This document shows positions 14,347 through 23,360 of a DNA stretch of 23,773 nucleotides, piece after piece; the first letter of the stretch is position 1; every line of letters starts with the position of its first letter. Below the pieces are notes generated by a model. The model was given only the letters and a program-made list of their open reading frames with translations. It was not told the origin of the DNA and did no database searches. The translations under genes and the position numbers were made by a program. This stretch comes from Chitinophagales bacterium (GTDB lineage: Bacteria > Bacteroidota > Bacteroidia > Chitinophagales > Chitinophagaceae), in assembly GCA_015654495.1 (NCBI GenBank), contig JAATGW010000626.1, forward strand, positions 1 through 23,773. Direction: 5' to 3'.

Positions 14347-16352
14347 GCGTTTAGTTTCTGACCATTTTTTATTCCAAAATAAATATCATAATACATCACA
14401 CAGGCTTCGCCTCTTAAAACAGGTTCTGTTTCATTTCTTTGGGTATACAATTGTTTTTTATTGTCAATAAACTGTTTTGTTATACTGCTGTCAGAAGTTG
14501 ATAGTAATAATTCCCTGAATTGCTTAACAGAAACTGTGGTTGCCGTCCCCGCCTCATTTGCCGCATCTTTAACTCCCAGTGATTTTCTGAAAAGCTCATC
14601 CCATTGTTGCCAGGTTTGCGCATCCAAAGGTTCCTTTGCTCTGCATTTATAGCCGTCGAAAAAGCCTTTCGTTCCCCAGAACTGCACGGCTTTATAAACC
14701 ATATCTTCTTTGGTAATGTCATCGAAGTAAGTGAGTATCTGATCATACTCAAGCAATTTATACTGCAACATTTCCACAGGTATATCACCAACCATTTTCT
14801 TCTGCATTACAGCAAGCCATGCCGCCACTCCTGCAACCTGCCCCAACCCCATCCACAGTGGTTCCATGCGCACAGTTGAATAAGCTACATGCGTTGTAGA
14901 AGCAGCTACGGGCACAATCAATCCTTTGATCTTTTCCGGAATCAGAATCCTGTAAGGGATCTGGTAAGGAGAAATAGGGAGAAGCCCGATATAACCCTCC
15001 AATACTTTCCTGTCAGCTGAAGCCTCTTTTGTTACAGGGAAACTGTCGATAGGAAATTCACCTGCTATAATGCTGTCATTGAAAATGGTATTGCGGCCCG
15101 ATTCCATATATGTGGCATCGTTTTCCGTCAGCACATATTTTCCCTTGAGCCTTCTTCCTTCTCTCACATACAACTGCCATGGAAAATGATTGTTGTCGGT
15201 AAATTCATCCTTGGGCAAGTGATACTGATTGGCAATTTTGCGATGGGCTTCGGGAATTTCGGTGTCGTTCTGAACAAAATATAATAGTCCCAATACAAGA
15301 TTCCGATGATGTTGAAATATTTTTTCGCGTTGTTCCCAGCCAGCTTCGATATAATTATTGTTTTCCTCCGGGAAAGGGAAACCGAGAGGCCGGGGATTAA
15401 TATTCACATCAAATTTCCTGTTTGGTATCTCTGCAAAGGAAAATGCCCGCACCATTGTATTGAAATGTGCTGAATAGTAGCCATGCCCTTCCCTGAACAC
15501 CTTAGGACCACTTAATCGACCTTCTTTCAGGTCTTCAAAATATTTCGTGTACCTGTTCCTGTTATAATCTTCAGGCGGAGCGGCAAGCACTGCACTATTC
15601 ACCGGATCATCGGTTAAGCATAGCCGGTAGGTATAAGCAGGCAAATTTTTGTCACCTGCTCCGGTACTTCCAGGCAAAAACACTTTATCGTTGTAGTCGA
15701 AAAATATTTTTCCTGCATGTGTTTCGTTATACTCTCCCTTGCCTTCCCTGCCCAAAGCAAATGCTGCACCGGCTAATCCAAATACATCGCCCTCATAAGT
15801 GGCATCAATGAAAACAGAGGCTTTTAATGTAACAGCTTTGCTTTTTGTTCTTTCTATAAATTCAATGGCTTTTACAGTATCAGCATCAACAATCACTTTT
15901 TCAATCCGGTGATTAGTCAATAATTGAATATTTTTTTCCGCATCAATCATCTCCCTGAAAACATGTTCTGCTACTGAAGGCTCATAGTAATAACCTTCTT
16001 TACATTTCACCACATTTTCAGATTCAGCCCCATACTTTCCTGCATAATATTTTTTGATATTTCCCGTAAATTCTTTGAACAGGCCGGCGATAGCATCTTT
16101 ATTTTCGATATCGCTTTTACCAAGACCGCTGGTTGACATACCACCTACATGCGCGTGATACTCTGTTAAAATAACTTTGCTACCCAGTCTTGCCGCAGCA
16201 ATACTGGCCATAATTCCTGCAGGCGTAGCGCCAACAACAAGTATATCCGCGTCCGATGCAGATTCTTTATCCTGTTGCACACATGAAACCAGATTTGTAC
16301 TATACAACAGAGACCCCAGTGTACCAAGTTTTACAAAATTTCTTCTCTTCAT
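14343..16352 (-). CDS. Exported FAD-dependent oxidoreductase
   Basis: This 669-residue protein starts MKRRNFVKLGTLGSLLYSTN with a twin-arginine motif and a lipobox-like LVSC (Cys24). It is therefore probably folded in the cytoplasm, exported by Tat and anchored as a lipoprotein. ILVVGATPAGIMAS (37-50) is the FAD Rossmann fingerprint and HVGGMSTSGLG (68-78) is the second flavin contact typical of the FAD_oxidored (PF12831) group. FIDATYEGD is another typical block. After residue about 570 comes an extra domain with QFWGTKGFFDGY, also present in the cut gene at 23361. These enzymes recur beside sulfatases and glycoside hydrolases, where sugar oxidation is suspected but rarely shown. It sits 39 bp downstream of a sulfatase gene. 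Confidence 0.88.
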   Translation of the reverse strand: MKRRNFVKLGTLGSLLYSTNLVSCVQQDKESASDADILVVGATPAGIMASIAAARLGSKVILTEYHAHVGGMSTSGLGKSDIENKDAIAGLFKEFTGNIKKYYAGKYGAESENVVKCKEGYYYEPSVAEHVFREMIDAEKNIQLLTNHRIEKVIVDADTVKAIEFIERTKSKAVTLKASVFIDATYEGDVFGLAGAAFALGREGKGEYNETHAGKIFFDYNDKVFLPGSTGAGDKNLPAYTYRLCLTDDPVNSAVLAAPPEDYNRNRYTKYFEDLKEGRLSGPKVFREGHGYYSAHFNTMVRAFSFAEIPNRKFDVNINPRPLGFPFPEENNNYIEAGWEQREKIFQHHRNLVLGLLYFVQNDTEIPEAHRKIANQYHLPKDEFTDNNHFPWQLYVREGRRLKGKYVLTENDATYMESGRNTIFNDSIIAGEFPIDSFPVTKEASADRKVLEGYIGLLPISPYQIPYRILIPEKIKGLIVPVAASTTHVAYSTVRMEPLWMGLGQVAGVAAWLAVMQKKMVGDIPVEMLQYKLLEYDQILTYFDDITKEDMVYKAVQFWGTKGFFDGYKCRAKEPLDAQTWQQWDELFRKSLGVKDAANEAGTATTVSVKQFRELLLSTSDSSITKQFIDNKKQLYTQRNETEPVLRGEACVMYYDIYFGIKNGQKLNA

Positions 16353-16391
16353 TTGACAAATATTTTCCGGCTGATTACGCCGCCTGAATTT

Positions 16392-17837
16392 TTATTTCAC
16401 AACAATATTTTTCCAGCCTTTTTTCAATAATTCTTTATGCCCGGCCAATACATTTTTATACTTCTCCTCATTTACCAGGTTGTGGTATCCCAATGGATCC
16501 TTAACCACCTCATACAATTCGGTATCCAGTAATTTACCTGTTGACAATTCAATGTATTCGTTATACCTGTAGTTATTTGTCCGGACTGAATAACTCATGA
16601 CTTTTCTTCCGGATCGCGGATAGCGACTGAAAACGGCTTCTTTCCAGTTTCTGTCCGGATTATCGAGCAAAGGGGTTACACCTGTTCCCTGTAAAATTTC
16701 AGGTGCCTGCAAATTGCAAAGGCTTGTCAGCGTAGGATATACGTCAACAGTTTCTACAAGCGCATTTGTTTTACGGCCCGCACTGCGCATTCCCGGCACA
16801 GCAATTAGTAAAGGAATTCTTGTGGCATCGTCTGTTACATCATTCTTTCCCCAAAGTCCACGTTCTCCCAAATGAATTCCATGATCGGCCCATAAAACTA
16901 CAATCGTATTTTCCAGCAACTGCAATGAATCCAGTGTCTGCATCAAGCGGCCAACCTGATTGTCAACATAACTGAGCGAAGCATAATAACCATGAAGCAC
17001 TTCCCTCATCTGATCGTCTGTCAACGGACCTTTTTTGGGCATGTCAGTATATGCCCTCATTTCACCGGCAGTGTCAGACCATGTGTAACGTAATGCTGCC
17101 TGTTGTGGCGTGCAATCCGGAAATTTTCTGTCGGCAGGAAGCGGGATGGTATTATGATCATACAAATCCCAGTATTTTTTCGGAGATGTATATGGAAGGT
17201 GTGGTCGTTTAAATCCTACTGCAATAAAAAAAGGTTTGTCCTTGATGTCTTCCAGCGTTTCAACCGCGAGCTGTGTTACCTGTCCATCCTGGTAAGCATT
17301 GTCAGGTGCTTCCGCAGATTCTGTGGCTTTGCCTTTTTCCATCGGGTTGATAAACCCTCTTACCCGGTTGGAAGGCAAAAGGTATTCATCACGTTTGGGA
17401 ATATCCAGCAGTCGCTCCGGTTTTGTCCACGACAGATCATCCGGCTGTGCGGGATGCGCATGGTAAACAAGTCCGAAGGCCTGTGTATAATATCCGTTCA
17501 GTTTAAATAATTGCGGAAGGGTGACAATATCAGGAACTCTTGACCTGAAATGAACATTGCCTGATGTGATCCGCAAGGTATCTGGCCGCAGACCTGTCAT
17601 CAACGATGCTCTGGAAGGAGCGCAACTGGCTTCCTGAGCAAATGCATTAGTGAATATGAGGCTTCGTTTTGCCAGCCGGTCTATGTTGGGTGTTTTTACA
17701 AATCCATTACCATAACAACCCAATACAGAAGGGCGCAAGCCATCAACGGCAATAAATAAAACATTATACTTCGATTGTGCGTCCGCAAAAATCCCTGTAA
17801 AGATCAATGCCAGAGAAATGAATATTGGTCTCTTCAT
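16392..17837 (-). CDS. Iduronate-2-sulfatase-like protein with altered active site
   Basis: The 481-residue product has a signal peptide and the formylglycine motif CAPSRASLMTG with Cys72. It carries the iduronate-2-sulfatase (S1_7-type) blocks RPDTL, LDIPKRDEYL, RVRGFINPMEKG, KRPHLP (His213) and WADHGIHLGERGLWGK (Asp318, His319). Two residues normally required in this family differ. The metal-binding Asp-Asp pair reads Asp32-Gly33 (VDGLRP), and the conserved Lys of the GKVYH motif is Leu123 (GLVYH). The paralogue at 21912 keeps both. It may have weak or changed activity or a binding role. Its start overlaps the BNR gene stop by ATGA. Location is periplasmic or outer surface, and Cys maturation needs an enzyme not found here. 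Confidence 0.88.
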   Translation of the reverse strand: MKRPIFISLALIFTGIFADAQSKYNVLFIAVDGLRPSVLGCYGNGFVKTPNIDRLAKRSLIFTNAFAQEASCAPSRASLMTGLRPDTLRITSGNVHFRSRVPDIVTLPQLFKLNGYYTQAFGLVYHAHPAQPDDLSWTKPERLLDIPKRDEYLLPSNRVRGFINPMEKGKATESAEAPDNAYQDGQVTQLAVETLEDIKDKPFFIAVGFKRPHLPYTSPKKYWDLYDHNTIPLPADRKFPDCTPQQAALRYTWSDTAGEMRAYTDMPKKGPLTDDQMREVLHGYYASLSYVDNQVGRLMQTLDSLQLLENTIVVLWADHGIHLGERGLWGKNDVTDDATRIPLLIAVPGMRSAGRKTNALVETVDVYPTLTSLCNLQAPEILQGTGVTPLLDNPDRNWKEAVFSRYPRSGRKVMSYSVRTNNYRYNEYIELSTGKLLDTELYEVVKDPLGYHNLVNEEKYKNVLAGHKELLKKGWKNIVVK

Positions 17838-19072
17838 TTTTGTGAAATCATTGAAATATTATCAAGGTCACTGATGCGGACTTTCATCACTTCAACAGAT
17901 TGTTTTTCTCCGGCAAAAGCAATCAGCAAAAACCCGTCGTGTTCAATTATATGCGGATAATCTATATGCCTTCCGCCGGTGAGGTAGTACATTTTATTGA
18001 ATACGACACCATCATCGCTTAAAGAAATCACCATGGGATCCCGTTTTTTAGGATTGGCATTCGATACCACTCCATACCTGCCATCTTTCAATCTGGTGCT
18101 TGCAAATTTGGAACGTTCATCGGGGAAGTTGGTGCGTACGGGCGTGCTCCATGTACGTCCATTATCGGAAGAGAACGAACGGAAAAGAAAACCACTTCCC
18201 TTATTATCCCTGAACACCGATACCAGATTGCTGTCGGGCAGTAACCACCAGTTTGGTTCTTCGGCAGATAATTCGCCGGCGGAACCTGAAATAGGAAAGG
18301 ACTGCCAGTCCGTTATTTTATTAACACCGCCAATCAGTACCTCAACTCCTGATGTTTTATAACCATACTTACGGCGTGACATCATCCATTCGCCGGTCGC
18401 TAATTTTTCCGGTGCAAAGTTGTTAATCGCGTCGTCGAAGATCACGCCGATGTCCTGCCATTGTTGTGTTTTCTGATCTAAACGGTAACCCCTGAGTTCC
18501 AGGCTCGGGCCGAAAAAATCAGCGGCTTCATCGAGTGAAGCCAGGGCGATGAGTTCGCCATTGCGTTCCCAGAAACCACGGGCAATAAAGCGAAAACCTT
18601 TATCGCTACGGGTACCATACCATGCGTTGCGTTCAGTTCCGGGGGGTGGCGGAGTCATAAATTCGGGAAAACTCCTGTTCAATCCATCATCACTTGTTGC
18701 ATATTTCACCCGTTGACCCACGCGGTCTTCCACGCCGGGGCCATCGCTCCACATCAGCCAGAATTTTCCGCCGTAATGAATTAAATAATTGTGCTGGTTA
18801 ACGCCTCTGGTCTGATGTACATCGTTTACTACCCGGTAATTGGCAGGGACACGGGGTAGCTTATCATAGTCGATCTTATGGGTATCATCGGGAACCCAAT
18901 CACCAGCCAGCATGATCGGTGAACGCGGATCTTTCAGCAGATCAACTTTCACAGGTTTCGCAGTTTGTTTTACTGCTTTCTTTTGTGCCGATGAAAACAG
19001 AGAGAAACATAACAGACCACTTACAAAACAGAGCCTGACCGTATTTTTCAATTTCTCAGGGAATCTAATCAT
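17834..19072 (-). CDS. Secreted BNR-repeat sialidase-like protein, copy 1
   Basis: I choose the ATG at 19072 (412 residues) over one at 19141, because it places a normal signal peptide (KNTVRLCFVSGLLCFSLFSSAQ) at the N-terminus. An Asp box SSDNGRTW lies at 301-308, with weaker repeats TSDDGLN near 126-132 and SDDGVVF. The whole reads as a beta-propeller. It shares long blocks with the next gene upstream (MLAG-WVPDD, VNQHNYL-HY, NPKKRDPM, GGRHIDYP), so the two are tandem paralogues. Relatives are annotated exo-alpha-sialidases, but substrate specificity is not readable from the sequence. It is distinct from the sialidase-like protein at 6205, which shares only the Asp-box fold. Confidence 0.82.
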   Translation of the reverse strand: MIRFPEKLKNTVRLCFVSGLLCFSLFSSAQKKAVKQTAKPVKVDLLKDPRSPIMLAGDWVPDDTHKIDYDKLPRVPANYRVVNDVHQTRGVNQHNYLIHYGGKFWLMWSDGPGVEDRVGQRVKYATSDDGLNRSFPEFMTPPPPGTERNAWYGTRSDKGFRFIARGFWERNGELIALASLDEAADFFGPSLELRGYRLDQKTQQWQDIGVIFDDAINNFAPEKLATGEWMMSRRKYGYKTSGVEVLIGGVNKITDWQSFPISGSAGELSAEEPNWWLLPDSNLVSVFRDNKGSGFLFRSFSSDNGRTWSTPVRTNFPDERSKFASTRLKDGRYGVVSNANPKKRDPMVISLSDDGVVFNKMYYLTGGRHIDYPHIIEHDGFLLIAFAGEKQSVEVMKVRISDLDNISMISQK

Positions 19073-19241
19073 GATTGTTGAATTAAAAATTTCAGTGTTT
19101 AAAAGAAAACCGGATGATTTAAAAATATTACGATCACGCATAGTCGATTATTTTTTAAAGCTTCAGCGAAGGTCAATATACGTTCAGTGAAATTGAATCC
19201 ACCTGTTCAGATCAATTTATTCTTAGCTGTGCAGACGGTTT

Positions 19242-20441
19242 TTATTTTACCACAAGAGGGTTCACCGGCATTGATACTTTATCCATATCGGTAATTTTTA
19301 CACGGATCACTTCCACAGTTTGTTTTGCGCTGGCAAAGGCAACGAAGATGTAACCATCGTGCTCCATGATATCAGGATAATCAATATGCCGTCCGCCGAC
19401 GAGATAGATCATTTTATTAAATACGATACCATCATCGCTGACAGCAAGTGTCATCGGATCACGTTTTTTAGGATTAGGGTTTGAGACCAGCACGTACCTG
19501 CCATCTTTCAACCTCACCGCGTTGAATTTAGATGTGGCATCGGGAAAGTTTGTTTTCACAGGATCACTCCAGCTTTTGCCATTGTTTTCTGAAAAAGCGC
19601 GGTATAAAAATCCACTGTGCTTGTTATCCCGGTATAAAGCGGCAAGCGTATTGTTCGGTAATATCCACCAGCTGGGCTCCTCCGCCCGGAAATCCGTTCT
19701 GCCATATTTTACTACAGGAATTGATTCCCATTGATTGAAAGCTTTTGTACCACCATACATGGTGTACACATTCTGAGAACTGTCCCGGCGTATCATCATC
19801 CATTCACCGGAGGGTAGTTTTGCAGGTGGAAAATTATTCAGTGTATTTTCATATGCAATGCCGAGATGTGTCCATTTACTGCTTGCTTTATCCCATTCAA
19901 AAGCATGTAATGCAAGCCCGGCGCCATGATATCCCGGTGCAATATAACTGCTCACCAGTGCAAGTAATTTTCCTTCCCGCACCCAGAAGCCCCGTGCAAT
20001 CCAGCCTTCCGGTGCAGGAGGTGTATCTGTAATATCTTTTGCGTCGGTCCATTTCAATCCGTCTTTGCTGGTGGAATATGAAATTTTTTGACGCGCCCTG
20101 TCATGCCCAGGAACCCGGTTACGGTGCTGGCCCGCTGGGGTCCTGGCCTCACCGGGACCATCGCTCCACATGATCCAGTACAAGCCATCATAGTGAACAA
20201 GATAGTTGTGCTGATTTACACGGTGACCATCCTGATCGCGAACGTCGTGAACAATAACGTGATCGCTTTTAGCAAGCCTCGGTAAATGTTCGAAATCAAT
20301 TTTTGCGGGATCATCCGGCACCCATTTACCGGCAAGCATCAGGGGTGAAGCGGGATCAATTTTTTGTGCTACGATATCCGCTTGTATAAACAAATGCACA
20401 ATGATGAAGAGGCTCAAATAACAAATAGATTTTTTTTTCAT
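19242..20441 (-). CDS. Secreted BNR-repeat sialidase-like protein, copy 2
   Basis: The ATG at 20441 gives 399 residues starting MKKKSICYLSLFIIVHLFIQ, a clean signal peptide. An ATG at 20471 would overlap the sulfatase gene and add an unlikely leader. Repeats TSKDGLKW, SENNGKSW and SDDGIVF mark the propeller blades. Compared with copy 1 it has an insertion after SDGPG (a basic stretch RTPAGQHRNRVPGHDRAR) and a different middle blade, while the C-terminal half is very similar. It lies 10 bp after the arylsulfatase stop. A gap of about 170 bp without a visible promoter or terminator separates it from copy 1. Confidence 0.82.
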   Translation of the reverse strand: MKKKSICYLSLFIIVHLFIQADIVAQKIDPASPLMLAGKWVPDDPAKIDFEHLPRLAKSDHVIVHDVRDQDGHRVNQHNYLVHYDGLYWIMWSDGPGEARTPAGQHRNRVPGHDRARQKISYSTSKDGLKWTDAKDITDTPPAPEGWIARGFWVREGKLLALVSSYIAPGYHGAGLALHAFEWDKASSKWTHLGIAYENTLNNFPPAKLPSGEWMMIRRDSSQNVYTMYGGTKAFNQWESIPVVKYGRTDFRAEEPSWWILPNNTLAALYRDNKHSGFLYRAFSENNGKSWSDPVKTNFPDATSKFNAVRLKDGRYVLVSNPNPKKRDPMTLAVSDDGIVFNKMIYLVGGRHIDYPDIMEHDGYIFVAFASAKQTVEVIRVKITDMDKVSMPVNPLVVK

Positions 20442-20451
20442 AAACGCAATC

Positions 20452-21810
20452 TTAATTATCAGAATAAACATCTTTTATCCAGGTATCCAGGTCCGCAAGC
20501 ATTTCTTTCACTAGTTGTTGGTTGCTGCCGGCCAGATTATTTTTTTCAGCGATATCTTTTTCGAGGTTATATAATTCAACGGTTCCTTCTTTGGTCTTTA
20601 CGAGTTTCCACGCACCCTGCCTTGCGGCATACAATTCCCTGTGCCGCCAGAATAATTTCCTTTGTGGTATTTTTTTGTCAGCAAAAAGCAATGATGATAT
20701 TGACTGACCGTCCAGTTTGTTTACGATTTTGTTTTTATCGGTACCCACCAGCTCCAGCAATGTGGGAGTGATGTCCATGGTCATTATTGTTTCGGCTGAA
20801 ACAGCACCTGGCCTGATCCTGCCAGGCCACCATGCAATTGCCGGAACGCGATGCCCGCCTTCGTATACATTTCCTTTTTCTCCGCGATAAGGTTTGTTGG
20901 AAGAGATAGAGTGATATCCGCCGTTGTATGAAAGAATACCACCATTGTCGGAACAGAACAATACGAGCGTATTGTTGTCCAGTTTCAACTCTTTTATCGT
21001 TTCCATGATCCTGCCAATGCTTTTATCCATTTCCACGATCATGTCACGAACAACAGATTGCACTTCAGTGGGAGTATGCTGACCTAATTTATTTAATAAC
21101 CCTTCCACTTTGTCGTAACGTGTGCCTTCCTTGAAAAAAGCCGTGTCTCCCGGGCCCTGCCAGGGAAAATGAATCGCATTCTCTGCCACATACAAAAAGA
21201 AAGGCCTATCCTTGTTTGATTGAATAAACTTCACTGCATGATCGGTAATGAGTCTGGTGTTGTATTCTTTCGTTGGTACTAGTTTGTCATTTTCCCACCA
21301 ATCGTAAGTACCCTGATTCGTTACTTTAGAGATATAATCGTTTGATCCATGCAACACACCATGGAATTCATCGAAACCATATTGGAGGGGACTTTGTCCT
21401 TTGGAAGAACCGAGGTGCCATTTCCCTAAAACCCCTGTATAATAGCCTGCCTGTTGCAGGTATTTTGCAAGCGTGACTTCCTTTTTAAATTTTGGATCTC
21501 CCAATCCCTGGTCGTTTTCAGCAAGCGCTTTTTCAATACCCATACGTTGCTGATACCTGCCAGTTAACAATGCAGCGCGGGTGGGTGAACAAACGGCGCC
21601 ATTAGTGTGAAAGTCAGTAAAACGCATTCCTTCACTTGCGAGCTTTTCCAGTGCCGGTACCGGTACAAGCCCGCCGTTGATACTGAGATCGCCATAGCCA
21701 AGATCATCTGCAAGTATGATGATGATATTCGGTTTGTTCTGGTTTTGAGCATTCAGGTGTATACCCGGAATGCCGATCCAGAAAAAAATCATCCATATTT
21801 TTTTTATCAT
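20452..21810 (-). CDS. Arylsulfatase-type sulfatase (formylglycine-dependent)
   Basis: This 452-residue exported protein (signal peptide ending about GIHLNAQ) has all core sulfatase residues. They are metal-binding Asp35-Asp36 (LADDLGYGD), CSPTRAALLTGRY with Cys74 as the formylglycine precursor, GKWHLG with Lys130 and His132, His214, and CSDNGG with Asp288-Asn289. It belongs to the arylsulfatase-A branch of family S1, different from the two iduronate-type sulfatases on either side. It would remove sulfate esters from a sugar outside the cytoplasm. It precedes the BNR copy 2 gene by 10 bp. An in-frame Cys maturase (anSME or FGE) is not in the window. Confidence 0.93.
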   Translation of the reverse strand: MIKKIWMIFFWIGIPGIHLNAQNQNKPNIIIILADDLGYGDLSINGGLVPVPALEKLASEGMRFTDFHTNGAVCSPTRAALLTGRYQQRMGIEKALAENDQGLGDPKFKKEVTLAKYLQQAGYYTGVLGKWHLGSSKGQSPLQYGFDEFHGVLHGSNDYISKVTNQGTYDWWENDKLVPTKEYNTRLITDHAVKFIQSNKDRPFFLYVAENAIHFPWQGPGDTAFFKEGTRYDKVEGLLNKLGQHTPTEVQSVVRDMIVEMDKSIGRIMETIKELKLDNNTLVLFCSDNGGILSYNGGYHSISSNKPYRGEKGNVYEGGHRVPAIAWWPGRIRPGAVSAETIMTMDITPTLLELVGTDKNKIVNKLDGQSISSLLFADKKIPQRKLFWRHRELYAARQGAWKLVKTKEGTVELYNLEKDIAEKNNLAGSNQQLVKEMLADLDTWIKDVYSDN

Positions 21811-21911
21811 ATCATTTTATTTGTCCGGAACCCTCACCGATATGCTGAACCATTTAATTAATTATTGCTATTTGAATCTCACCGTTAAATCATGATCACA
21901 AAAACAATGGG

Positions 21912-23351
21912 TTAAGGCAAAGCAGCCCTCCAGCCATCTTTAAGCAATCCTGCATGTGCCACAACAATCTGATGGTAATTTTTATCATTAACCAGATTCA
22001 CTTTCTCAAAAATGTCGTTACGCATGTCATATAATTCCTGTGCGATCAACTTACCCGATTGCTTTTCCCTGTATTCGTGATAGCGGTAATTATCAGTTCT
22101 CACTGTATATGCCATGGCCTTATTATTGTTTCTGGGAAAACTGCTGTAGGCAGCTTTTTTCCATTGCATTCCGGGGTTTTTCAGCAGAGGGACCATACTC
22201 GTACCTTGTAAAGGGCCGGAAAACTGAATTCCACACAATTCGGTCAGCGTCGGAAAAATATCGACCAATTCTACCAGTGCACTGGTTTTTGCACCCGGCT
22301 GTTTTATGCCCGGTACGCGCATTATTAAAGCAACACGTGTTGATTTTTCGGAATTATCTTTTTTCCCCCACAAGCCCCGTTCACCAAGCAGGTATCCGTT
22401 GTCAGACCACAATATCACGATGGTCTTTTCACGCAAGCCCAAATCATCGAGCTTTTTCAACAGGCGTCCGACCTGTGCATCGATATAGCTGATACATGCA
22501 TAGTATCCATGTATCAGTTCTTTCGCTTTCTCATCCGGCACATCGCCCCGGGATGGTATGTCCGTATAGTTTCTCATTTCGCCATTATCAGGCTGCCAAT
22601 CGTAGCGAAGCTTTCGCATCGTTTCCTCATCATCAGGATACCTGTTATCTGCGGGTAAGGGTATTGTATCCCGGTTATACATATCCCAGTATTTCTTTGG
22701 TGCTGTAAAAGGAAGATGCGGTCTTTTGAATCCAACAGCCAGAAAGAATGGTTTATGTTTGATCGTGTCAAGCGTTTCCATTGCTGCCAGCGCCACCTGC
22801 CCATCCTGGTATCCTTCATCCACCGTTTCAATAAATTCTGTGGACCTGCCTTTTTCCATCGGGTTGATAAATCCTCTTACCCGATTTTCGGGGCGCAGGT
22901 ATTCATCTCTTTTGGGAATATCCAGCATGCGCTCAGGCACGGTCCATGAAATTTTATCGGGCTGAGGTGGGTAAGCATGATACACTTTTCCAAATGCCTG
23001 CGCATGATATCCCTGTTGTTTAAAAAATTGTGGTAGTGTTACAACATTTGGCAATACCGTTCTGAAATGAATATTCTCAGAAGGAATAGGTAATGTATCA
23101 GGCCGCAAACCCGTCATTAAAGAAGCTCTTGAAGGAGCGCATAAAGCCTGCTGGCAATAGGCACGCTCAAAAAGAATTCCGCTCCCTGCAAGCTGATCGA
23201 TATTCGGAGTTATCGCGATTTTATCGCCATAACATTTCAGGTCCGGCCGCATATCATCCACGCAAATAAACAGGACATTGAGCTTTTGCTGACCGGATGT
23301 GGGTCCGCAATAGCAGAACAGCAGCAATGAAATTATCAGGAGTCTGTTCAT
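21912..23351 (-). CDS. Iduronate-2-sulfatase-like sulfatase
   Basis: The 479-residue protein carries a signal peptide (MNRLLIISLLLFCYCGPTSG). It has the complete catalytic set of the iduronate-2-sulfatase branch: Asp32-Asp33 (VDDMRPD), CAPSRASLMTG with Cys71, GKVYHA with Lys122 and His125, KRPHLP with His212, and SDNGYLLGERGLWGK with Asp317-Asn318. It is the intact paralogue of the protein at 16392, sharing the LDIPKRDEYL and RVRGFINPMEKG blocks. It starts 9 bp after the stop of the partial oxidoreductase gene. The family cleaves 2-O-sulfate from uronic acids in the best-known members, but bacterial relatives act on several sugars. Confidence 0.94.
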   Translation of the reverse strand: MNRLLIISLLLFCYCGPTSGQQKLNVLFICVDDMRPDLKCYGDKIAITPNIDQLAGSGILFERAYCQQALCAPSRASLMTGLRPDTLPIPSENIHFRTVLPNVVTLPQFFKQQGYHAQAFGKVYHAYPPQPDKISWTVPERMLDIPKRDEYLRPENRVRGFINPMEKGRSTEFIETVDEGYQDGQVALAAMETLDTIKHKPFFLAVGFKRPHLPFTAPKKYWDMYNRDTIPLPADNRYPDDEETMRKLRYDWQPDNGEMRNYTDIPSRGDVPDEKAKELIHGYYACISYIDAQVGRLLKKLDDLGLREKTIVILWSDNGYLLGERGLWGKKDNSEKSTRVALIMRVPGIKQPGAKTSALVELVDIFPTLTELCGIQFSGPLQGTSMVPLLKNPGMQWKKAAYSSFPRNNNKAMAYTVRTDNYRYHEYREKQSGKLIAQELYDMRNDIFEKVNLVNDKNYHQIVVAHAGLLKDGWRAALP

Positions 23352-23360
23352 CTTTATTTT

